DNA of 15,033 bases from Candidatus Bathyarchaeota archaeon (lineage in GTDB: Archaea > Thermoproteota > Bathyarchaeia > TCS64). The notes under the pieces are model-generated. The model worked only from the letters and a program-made list of their open reading frames with translations. It was not told the origin of the DNA and did not search any database. The DNA lies in contig WJJC01000152.1 of the NCBI GenBank assembly GCA_014729945.1, positions 1 through 15,033 of the forward strand, given 5' to 3'. Both the position numbers and the translations under genes were made by a program. Each line of letters starts with the position of its first letter. Position 1 is the first letter of the stretch. Positions 1 to 6,306 of the stretch are shown one piece after another.

Positions 1-276
1 GAGGATGCCCTGACTTACGGTGGTGTTACCAGCTACATTATCGATGAATCAGAGAATGAGCTAAGAGAAATAGCGAAGAAAGCACCCAGTTCAAATTGTA
101 AAGACTATGGAAAGACCAGTTACGAGATCTATAAAGCCGTAAATTTTGACTTCACTCAGATTGACCCTGCCTTATTCGCTCCAGCTGAGATTACAATAAC
201 ATGTGTAGAGACAGGTAAGACCTTTGTCTGTGGTGAGGTAAATAATGAACTAATTCGCAATTCGGCTCTAAATTAA
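1..276 (+). CDS. mch: Methenyltetrahydromethanopterin cyclohydrolase, C-terminal part
   Basis: The first 276 bases are an open frame of 91 residues ending in TAA; the 5' end lies outside the window. Mch interconverts 5-formyl-H4MPT and 5,10-methenyl-H4MPT in the cytoplasm, the step after Ftr. The fragment matches the end of the family as I remember it: a DALTYGG segment (residues 2-8, compare DCILYGG in the Methanopyrus enzyme), a DYGK segment (35-38), and the hallmark run DFTQIDPALFAPAEITI (50-66), followed by a TGKTF-x-x-GE stretch (71-79) close to the C-terminus. The ending at residue 91 fits the usual family end, so the 3' end is complete. It precedes fwdD by 16 nt and is probably the upstream member of the same operon. 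Identity is seen and firm; the missing N-terminal two thirds cannot be judged. Confidence 0.93.
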   Translation, partial: EDALTYGGVTSYIIDESENELREIAKKAPSSNCKDYGKTSYEIYKAVNFDFTQIDPALFAPAEITITCVETGKTFVCGEVNNELIRNSALN

Positions 277-292
277 GGAGATATTGACTAGA

Positions 293-676
293 ATGAAAGT
301 AACACTGGTCTCAGGTCGAACAGCCAAACAAGGCATCGGATTAGAGGAAGGTAAATTTTCAGAGCATTACTCTGAGAGCGTAAATAATATCGAGATCTCA
401 CCCATTGACGGAAAAAAGCTGAGCCTAAAAGAAGGGAAGAATGTTAAAGTTAGCACAGATTTCGGTTCAGTAATAGTAAAATGGACTCCTAATGATAGAT
501 TAGAACCTGGACTAGTCTTCTTTCCGTATGGTCCATGGGCAAACCAAGTGTACTCTACTTCAACTGGAAGCACAGGTATGCCCATCATGAAAGGTATAGA
601 AGCGACTATCGAAACATGTGATAAAAAAGTTCTAACATTGTATGAGTTAGTGGAAAAATTAAGGAGAGAATCTTGA
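293..676 (+). CDS. fwdD: Formylmethanofuran dehydrogenase subunit D (molybdopterin-guanine-dinucleotide binding)
   Basis: This 127-residue protein is the small subunit that caps the pterin cofactor of the W/Mo formylmethanofuran dehydrogenase. In larger relatives the same fold is the C-terminal molybdopterin-dinucleotide-binding domain of a single chain. The family signature is clear: LVSGRTAKQGIGLEEGK near the N-terminus (5-21), a PGLVFFPYGPWAN block (72-84) and STGMPIMKG (93-101). I start it at ATG 293. An in-frame TTG at 284 would add three residues but sits only 3 nt behind the AGGAG at 276-280, whereas ATG 293 has 12 nt spacing and begins directly with the family's usual N-terminal strand. 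Its stop TGA overlaps the ATG of fwdB (TGATG), so the two are translationally coupled. Whether the metal is tungsten or molybdenum cannot be told from this subunit. Confidence 0.93.
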   Translation: MKVTLVSGRTAKQGIGLEEGKFSEHYSESVNNIEISPIDGKKLSLKEGKNVKVSTDFGSVIVKWTPNDRLEPGLVFFPYGPWANQVYSTSTGSTGMPIMKGIEATIETCDKKVLTLYELVEKLRRES

Positions 677-1956
677 TGCATTTTACTGACGTTGTCTGCC
701 CATTTTGTGGATGCTTATGCGATGATATAGAAATCACCGTAACAGATGGAAAAATAGAGGAAATAAAAAACGCATGCACGATATCAAGATCAAAATTCCT
801 CAACCACCACAAAAATAGAGTAAAAACACCAACAATCAACAATAAAAAAGATACCTTAAAAAATACTGTAAAAAAGGCCGTAGAGATTCTCAGAAATGCT
901 AAAAGACCTTTAGTCTATGGTCTTAGTTCAACTGAATGCGGTGCAATCTCAAAAGCCATTGAAATAGCGGAACAAACAGGTGGAATAGTGGATAACACAT
1001 CCTCTGTTTGTCACGGTCCAACTATACTCGCATTACAAAAGGTTGGTTAATCCAAGAGTACATTAGGTGAGATTAAAAATAGGGCCGATACTGTGATATT
1101 TTGGGGTTCTAATCCTTCTGAAGCGCATCTTCGTCATATTGTTAGATACAGTGTAACACCTAAGGGGAAATACGTCTTAAATGGGAAAAAAGATCGTAAG
1201 ATAGTAGTCGTAGATATAAGAAAAACCCGTACGGCTCGATTGGCTGATAAATTCATAAAAATTAATCACAATAAAGACTTCGAGTTACTTCAAACACTAC
1301 AAGCAATAATTAAAGGAGAAAATATTTCCGCGGAGGAAATTGCAGGAGTTCCAATGGATGACATCCAGCAACTCGCTACGGATATGATAGCGTCTAGATT
1401 TGGAGCAATATTCTTTGGATTGGGTTTAACTCAGAGTGATGGTAGACACATGAATATAGACGCGGCTGTTGGACTGGTTTCAGAGCTCAATAGGAAAACA
1501 AAGTTCGTCTTAACACCTATGAGAGGCCATTATAATGTGGCAGGTGCGAACACAGTAACTACATGGCAAACCGGGTATCCTTATGGCGTTGACTTTAGTA
1601 GGGGTTACCCAAGGTATAATCCAGGCGAGTTTACAGCCATCGATTTATTATCCAAAGGAGAAGCAGACGCAGCATTAATAATTGCATCAGATCCCGGTTC
1701 AACATTTCCAAAAGATGCCGCTAAAAGCTTAGCTAAGATACCTGTAATTACCTTAGACCAGAAAATAACGCCTACAACGATGCTTAGCGAGGTGGTGATT
1801 CCTGTGGCAACTGCTGGGGTTGAGGATGAAGGTACTGCATATAGAATGGATGGTGTTCCCCTGAAATTATCTAAGATACTGGATCCTCCTGAGGGCGTTA
1901 GATCAGATCGTGAAATATTGGCTATGATAATTGAGGGTTTACAGGAGGATGAATAA
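676..1956 (+). CDS. fwdB: Formylmethanofuran dehydrogenase subunit B, interrupted by an in-frame TAA
   Basis: Catalytic W/Mo-bis-pterin subunit that reduces CO2 to formate (or the reverse). The start is ATG 676, with AAGGAGA at 661-667. The N-terminus has a CPFCGCLC cluster (Cys8, 11, 13, 15) plus Cys34; three of the first four with Cys34 would bind a 4Fe-4S cluster. The metal-ligand motif SVCHGP has Cys112, matching Cys118 of the Methanothermobacter enzyme, so this is the cysteine and not the selenocysteine form. A single TAA stands at 1048-1050, codon 125. The same frame continues behind it with conserved FwdB sequence: STLGEIKNRAD, IFWGSNP, MRGHYNV, YPYGVDFS and EGTAYRMDGVP. The whole frame spans 426 residues with the stop counted as one, close to the usual size. 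If TAA terminates, a 124-residue piece results, and the next in-frame start is GTG 1093, with only a weak AGGG site. That restart would lose the conserved STLGEIKNRAD segment. A sequence error, a recent nonsense mutation or readthrough all fit. Confidence 0.9.
1048..1050 (+). other. In-frame ochre codon inside fwdB
   Basis: The codon series GTT GGT TAA TCC AAG AGT ACA TTA GGT GAG stays in the fwdB frame on both sides, so no frameshift is involved. In FwdB proteins I recall, a variable residue, often tyrosine, follows the QxVG segment, so one base change from TAT or TAC (or from CAA, GAA or AAA) would create this stop. TAA also ends mch, fwdB itself, cdhA and cdhD at well-placed sites, so TAA is an ordinary stop here and has not been reassigned. 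TGA and TAG are also used as true stops by neighbours. Confidence 0.9.
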
Positions 1957-3656
1957 TGAGTTTGATAATAAAAAATGGCTATGTCTATGATCCTATAAAT
2001 TGTATTAATGGCGAGAGGAAAGATATCTTCATCAAAGATAATAAGATAGTTGAAGAGGTTCCAGAACACAGTGCTAAAGTTATTGAGGCTTCTGGCAAAA
2101 TAGTAATGCCCGGTGGAGTTGACCTTCACAGTCATATCGCGGGTAGTAAGATCAATATAGGTAGATTACTAAGACCCGAAGATCACAGAAAAGACGTAAT
2201 AAAAAGGGGTAAATATACACGAGGAGGGGTTGGGTATAGCTGCCCATCGACATTCGTTACTGGATATCGTTACGCTGAGATGGGGTACACAACAGTTATG
2301 GAGGCAGCAATGCCACCACTCGGTGCAAGACATGTTCATGAGGAATTAAATGACACCCCCATTATCGATAAAGCAGCTTTCACATTACTAGGAAATAATC
2401 ATTTCACACTAAAATATGTCCAAGAAGGAGACATCGAGAAACTAAAAACATTCATTGCGTGGCTACTACGAGCCACCAGAGGTTACGCAGTGAAGATAGT
2501 AAACGCGGGAGGTGTAGAAAACTGGAAATGGGGTAGAAACGTCAATGGGCTGGATGGAAGAGTTGAAGACTACGATATTACCCCTAGAGAGATAATTACT
2601 AGTCTAGCCAAGGCCAACGAGGAACTCGGATTACCGCATACAATACATCTCCACTGTAATAATTTGGGTATGCCTGGAAACTATGAGATAACAAGAAAAA
2701 CTATGGCCGCAGTTAAAAATATTAAACCAAAAGAGGGGAGAAAAACCACTGTACATGTTGTACATTGCCAGTTTAACGCCCTCGCGGGGGATAACTGGAG
2801 GAACGTCAGATCCGGTGCACCACAAATCGCTAAATATGTAAATGAAAATGACCATGTAACCCTAGATCTGGGACAGGTTATCTTCACAAATACAACAACA
2901 ATGACAGGAGATGGACCATGGCAATTCGCTCTATGGAATATGACAGGAAACAAATGGGTAAACAGCGACGTAGAAATGGAGGCAGGAGCTGGAGTAGTTC
3001 CGTACACGTTTAAGAAAAATAACCCAGCTAACACAGTCCAATGGGGGATCGGTCTAGAAATCGCTCTAACTGTTAAAGACCCTTGGAAGGTCTATATGAC
3101 AACCGATCACCCCAACGGTGGCCCCTTCATATATTATCCCAAAGTAATTGCGTGGTTAATGAGTCGGCAGGCAAGAACCGACACGATGCGTGAATTAAAT
3201 AGGGCATGTTTAAGACGAACTGGTTTGGCTAACATTTATCGAGAATATAGTTTCAATGATATTGCCATTGTAACGAGAGCAGGTACTGCCAAGGCACTTG
3301 GATTAAATGAAAAAGGCCATTTAGGTGAAGGCGCTGACGCTGACATATCAATATATAATATAGATCCAACCAAATGGCGGCCAAGCCAATATCCTGAATT
3401 AGTCAAAGCTCTAGGAAAAGCGGCTTACACAATCAAAAAAGGGGAAATAGTAGTAAAAGATGGAAAAGTAGTATCAACCCCTTCTGGAGCTACACACTGG
3501 GTAAATGCACATATGCCGAAGGAGATAGAAGAAGAGTTATACAAAGAACTAGAAAAAGATTTCAAAAAATTCTATACAATAAATATCAATAACTATCCTG
3601 TTGAGGATGAGTATTTACCAATTCAAAAAATAACTTCTGCAGGGGGAGAAGCCTGA
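1956..3656 (+). CDS. fwdA: Formylmethanofuran dehydrogenase subunit A (binuclear metal amidohydrolase)
   Basis: FwdA is the 566-residue amidohydrolase-type subunit. It condenses formate, made in FwdB and moved through a tunnel, with methanofuran to give formylmethanofuran, using two zinc ions. All expected metal ligands are visible: the HSH pair (His58, His60) after GGVD, the probable carboxylated Lys180 in AVKIVNAGGVENWKWG, His231 and His233 in HLHCNNLG, His267 and His270 in VHVVHCQFNA, and catalytic Asp384 in TTDHPNGGPF. Length and motif order are typical. The start ATG 1956 overlaps the fwdB stop (TAATG), with GGAGG at 1944-1948, 7 nt upstream. Its own stop overlaps the ftr start (TGATG). 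Nothing suggests degeneration, so the gene next to the interrupted fwdB still looks functional. That argues for selection on the complex or for a very recent lesion. Confidence 0.96.
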   Translation: MSLIIKNGYVYDPINCINGERKDIFIKDNKIVEEVPEHSAKVIEASGKIVMPGGVDLHSHIAGSKINIGRLLRPEDHRKDVIKRGKYTRGGVGYSCPSTFVTGYRYAEMGYTTVMEAAMPPLGARHVHEELNDTPIIDKAAFTLLGNNHFTLKYVQEGDIEKLKTFIAWLLRATRGYAVKIVNAGGVENWKWGRNVNGLDGRVEDYDITPREIITSLAKANEELGLPHTIHLHCNNLGMPGNYEITRKTMAAVKNIKPKEGRKTTVHVVHCQFNALAGDNWRNVRSGAPQIAKYVNENDHVTLDLGQVIFTNTTTMTGDGPWQFALWNMTGNKWVNSDVEMEAGAGVVPYTFKKNNPANTVQWGIGLEIALTVKDPWKVYMTTDHPNGGPFIYYPKVIAWLMSRQARTDTMRELNRACLRRTGLANIYREYSFNDIAIVTRAGTAKALGLNEKGHLGEGADADISIYNIDPTKWRPSQYPELVKALGKAAYTIKKGEIVVKDGKVVSTPSGATHWVNAHMPKEIEEELYKELEKDFKKFYTININNYPVEDEYLPIQKITSAGGEA

Positions 3657-4582
3657 TGAGTTTTACACACAATGGAGTCCAAATTGAGGATACATTTGCT
3701 GAAGGCTTCAGTATGTGGGGAAGTCGTATTATTATAACTGCTGAATCACAGAAATGGGCAGATATAGCGGCTACATCTATGACTGGTTTCGCTACAAGTG
3801 TTATCGCATGTGATTGTGAGGCAGGAATAGAGACAAGAATACCTGAGGACAAAACCCCTGATGGAAGACCGGGCACTATTGTAATGGTTTATGGATTCTC
3901 CAAGGGAAGACTTTCAGAATCGATCCTAAATCGACTTGGTCAAACCGTGTTAACATGCCCAAGTACAGCGGTATATAATGGTTTACCTGCTGAATCTGCT
4001 GATGGGATGCTTGACATTGGCAAAAGTATTCGATTCTTTGGAGACAGTTATCAAGTAAAAATGAGGTTAGGGGATGGATGGCAGGAAAGACAAAGATTCT
4101 GGAGGATCCCTGTTATGCAAGGAGAATTTCTCATTGAAGAGAAAATGGGTGCTAAAAAAGCGGTTGCTGGTGGTAACTTTTTAGTAATGGGGGATACAGA
4201 GAAGAATACACTTAGAGCAACAGAAGCAGCAATTGAAGCAATAGGTAACACACCAGAGGTTATTACACCATTCCCCGGTGGAATATGTAGAAGCGGTAGC
4301 AAAGTAGGTTCAACCTACAGCTTTCTTAGAGCTAGCACAAACACGCCTTTTTGTCCCTCAATTAAGAATACTATCAAAAATAGCATGGTTCCAGAAGGTG
4401 TAAACTCAGTTTTAGAGATAGTCATCAACGGATTGGAGGAATCTTCTGTAATGAAGGCTATGGGATCCGGGATAAACGCAGCTACCAAAGTTGAAGGAGT
4501 TAGAAGAATAACTGCTGTAAATTTTGATGGAAAACTAGGTAAATATCAGATGAGTCTAAAGGAGAGTATAAACGGTGTCTGA
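3656..4582 (+). CDS. ftr: Formylmethanofuran:tetrahydromethanopterin formyltransferase
   Basis: Ftr moves the formyl group from formylmethanofuran to N5 of H4MPT; it is a soluble homo-oligomer in archaea. The 308-residue product is slightly longer than the usual ~297. It shows the family blocks in order: GVQIEDTFAEGF (7-18), ITAESQKWA (27-35), TPDGRPG (67-73), RFFGDSYQ (126-133), IPVMQGEF (151-158), VAGGNF (170-175), PFPGGI (205-210) and ASTNTPFCP (226-234). The ATG at 3656 overlaps the fwdA stop (TGATG) behind a GGGGGAG site at 3642-3648. The gene sits inside the fwd cluster, between fwdA and fwdC, rather than alone as in many methanogens. This adjacency matches the order reported for the bacterial formyltransferase/hydrolase (Fhc) genes, from memory. 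Its stop overlaps the fwdC GTG start by 8 nt. Confidence 0.96.
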   Translation: MSFTHNGVQIEDTFAEGFSMWGSRIIITAESQKWADIAATSMTGFATSVIACDCEAGIETRIPEDKTPDGRPGTIVMVYGFSKGRLSESILNRLGQTVLTCPSTAVYNGLPAESADGMLDIGKSIRFFGDSYQVKMRLGDGWQERQRFWRIPVMQGEFLIEEKMGAKKAVAGGNFLVMGDTEKNTLRATEAAIEAIGNTPEVITPFPGGICRSGSKVGSTYSFLRASTNTPFCPSIKNTIKNSMVPEGVNSVLEIVINGLEESSVMKAMGSGINAATKVEGVRRITAVNFDGKLGKYQMSLKESINGV

Positions 4583-5417
4583 GATGAAGAAAATAGTATT
4601 AACCCCCCGGGGCTTCAGTAGAATTCCAATTGAAGCTGATGTGATCTCACCCGATGTATTTGCAGGTAAAACATTAGAAGAGGTACGAAATCTCCCGATT
4701 TTTTATGGGAATGAGGAGATTGAGATGAAGGAACACGTTCACGCAGTGGGAAAAGTAGCTGAAAACCCTGAGGAACAATTGATCGTCATAGATGGGGATT
4801 CTAGACACATAAAACACATTGGAGAGGAGATGACAGCCGGAAGAATCGTAGTACAAGGTTACGCGGGTATGCATCTTGGAGCAAAAATGAGTGGAGGAGA
4901 TATTACAGTAACCGGAAATACCCTTGATTGGACAGGTGCTGAAATGAGGGGAGGGGTAATACGAGTCTTGGGGGATGCCGGTAATCTTCTTGGCGCAGCT
5001 TACAGAGGAAGCAATGAAGGGATGACTGGGGGATGTATAATAGTAACCGGAAACGCGGGATCAGAGTTAGCTTCATTCATGAGAAGAGGTATGGTAGTGG
5101 TTATGGGTGATACAGGAGACTTTAGCGGAGTTCATATGAATGGGGGGGAGATATTCATCTTTGGAACACCCGGAAAAAGACTCGGTGCTCGTGCGAAGGG
5201 AAACGGTGGCTTCATAGTTTGCTTCAAAGGGGTAAAAAATATGCTACCAACCTACAGATATGATACAACGTATACCCCCACCTTCATGAGGTTATATCTT
5301 AAAAGACTCCATGAAAAACTAGGAATAAAACAAGCGCTTGAATATTTAGATAAGCCCCTAAAGAGGTATAGAGGAGATTTAGCTGTTGGTGGAGACGCTG
5401 AAATATTAACAATATAG
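4575..5417 (+). CDS. fwdC: Formylmethanofuran dehydrogenase subunit C
   Basis: FwdC is a right-handed beta-helix subunit related to the C-terminal domain of glutamate synthase (GXGXG family). It is a structural part of the Fwd core, lying next to FwdA. The 280-residue protein has at least six turns built on a G-xx-G-xxx-G pattern between about residues 95 and 212, for example GYAGMHLGAKMSGG, GNTLDWTGAEMRGG, GDAGNLLGAAYRG, GDTGDFSGVHMNGG and GTPGKRLGARAKGNGG. The start is taken as GTG 4575: GGAGAG at 4561-4566 lies 8 nt upstream, while the in-frame ATG at 4584 would be 17 nt away. The GTG lies inside the end of ftr, so translation is coupled. It is the last fwd gene here; the ferredoxin-like subunits FwdF and FwdG are not in the window. 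Confidence 0.95.
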   Translation: MSEMKKIVLTPRGFSRIPIEADVISPDVFAGKTLEEVRNLPIFYGNEEIEMKEHVHAVGKVAENPEEQLIVIDGDSRHIKHIGEEMTAGRIVVQGYAGMHLGAKMSGGDITVTGNTLDWTGAEMRGGVIRVLGDAGNLLGAAYRGSNEGMTGGCIIVTGNAGSELASFMRRGMVVVMGDTGDFSGVHMNGGEIFIFGTPGKRLGARAKGNGGFIVCFKGVKNMLPTYRYDTTYTPTFMRLYLKRLHEKLGIKQALEYLDKPLKRYRGDLAVGGDAEILTI

Positions 5418-5424
5418 GTGTGAT
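5416..5424 (+). promoter_or_regulatory. Shine-Dalgarno site for the ATP-grasp gene, supporting an ATA start
   Basis: AGGTGTGAT (5416-5424) resembles AGGTGAT, the complement of the archaeal 16S rRNA 3' end, and overlaps the fwdC stop codon. It lies 6 nt before ATA 5431, a normal spacing, and far from the first in-frame ATG at 5662. It is the main evidence that translation begins near 5431. Confidence 0.5.
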
Positions 5425-5430
5425 AAAAAG

Positions 5431-6306
5431 ATACGTAAAATAGGCATCGTTGGGACAAATAAGAATGAATGGCACATAAAACGACTGATTAAAGAGCTTG
5501 AGAAAAACAAAATAGAAACATATCTACTACCAATTACTTCCTTTAAAGCAAATATAGGTGCAAAACCTAAGGTTTCAGTCCATGGATTCTCCATTGATGA
5601 ATACGATGCATTAATAATAAGAAGAATACCAGGAGGAACAGCGGAACAAGTTTTCTACAGAATGGATATATTACATAGATTAGAAGAAATGGGAATAAGA
5701 ATAATCAATCCAGCGAGAAGCATAGAGAAAGCGGTAGATAAATTCTACACATCTGCATTACTTGTAGAAGCGGGTATTAAAACTCCCAGAACAATTGTTA
5801 CAGAAAAATATAGTGAGGCTATGAGAGCCTTCAAGGAACTCGGGGGGGATGTTGTTTTGAAACCTTTGTTCGGTTCTCTGGGTAAGGGTATGACAAGAAT
5901 CACCTGTGAAGATATAGCTTATAGAATTTTCCGAGCCCTCGAGAGGATCCATAGCGTTTACTATGTTCAAGAATTCATCCCAAATAATGGGGAGGATATC
6001 CGAGTTTTCACTATTGGCGATAGAGTTGTGGCGTCTATGAAAAGGATATCAGATAACTGGAAGACCAATATTAGCACGGGAGGAAAACCTGAGATCCACT
6101 ATCCGAGTAAGAAGATTCAAGAAATATCAATACGAGCCAGCCAAATGCTTGGTCTTGATTACTCCGGAGTCGACCTCATAGTACAGGGTAATGATGTTTA
6201 TGTGATTGAATTAAATAGTACACCGGGGTGGAAGGGTCTTCAATCAGTAACTGATATGGATATAACCAATGAAATTGTGAACTATATTACGTCGGTACTG
6301 AGGTGA
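5431..6306 (+). CDS. RimK-family ATP-grasp ligase, probable cofactor (H4MPT or F420) amino-acid ligase
   Basis: This 291-residue protein (start at 5431) is an ATP-grasp ligase of the RimK/COG0189 group. Within this group MptN adds glutamate to tetrahydromethanopterin and CofF caps coenzyme F420. Visible features are an N-terminal pre-ATP-grasp domain with IGIVGTN (4-10), the ATP-binding loop KPLFGSLGKGM (144-154), QEFIPNNGEDIRVF (180-193), NWKTNISTGG (209-218) and the metal-binding, substrate-closing end GLDYSGVDLI with IELNSTPGWKGLQ (241-271). No ATG, GTG or TTG exists in frame between the fwdC stop and 5662. Starting at ATG 5662 would delete 77 residues of conserved N-terminal fold. ATA 5431, read as M-R-K-I-G-I-V, is where a RimK start belongs. 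It could be a rare AUA start or an ATG changed by one base. Another option is one A lost from the run at 5425-5429, which would allow GTG 5420. The operon context favours an H4MPT ligase; the substrate is inferred. Confidence 0.82.
   Translation: MRKIGIVGTNKNEWHIKRLIKELEKNKIETYLLPITSFKANIGAKPKVSVHGFSIDEYDALIIRRIPGGTAEQVFYRMDILHRLEEMGIRIINPARSIEKAVDKFYTSALLVEAGIKTPRTIVTEKYSEAMRAFKELGGDVVLKPLFGSLGKGMTRITCEDIAYRIFRALERIHSVYYVQEFIPNNGEDIRVFTIGDRVVASMKRISDNWKTNISTGGKPEIHYPSKKIQEISIRASQMLGLDYSGVDLIVQGNDVYVIELNSTPGWKGLQSVTDMDITNEIVNYITSVLR

Noticed and set aside
1009..1011. Selenocysteine or pyrrolysine at the FwdB active site
   Set aside because: The metal-ligand codon is TGT (Cys112), and the interrupting stop is TAA rather than TGA or TAG, so neither Sec nor Pyl insertion applies.
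1043..1055. TTGG/CCAA mini-stem around the fwdB TAA as a recoding signal
   Set aside because: Only four base pairs, two of them A-T, with the stop in the loop. It is too weak to be a recoding element, and no known archaeal mechanism recodes TAA.
1093..1956. Separate downstream half-gene of fwdB starting at GTG 1093
   Set aside because: It would start in the middle of a conserved beta strand and drop STLGEIKNRAD, and it has only a weak AGGG site, so I treat it as part of one interrupted gene.
1605..2135. Long minus-strand open frame opposite fwdB and fwdA
   Set aside because: It lies across two well-supported genes, matches no family and has composition typical of a shadow frame.
5662..6306. 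Short ATP-grasp gene starting at ATG 5662
   Set aside because: Conserved RimK-type sequence (IGIVGTN and the following domain) continues in frame for 77 codons upstream, so this ATG is internal.
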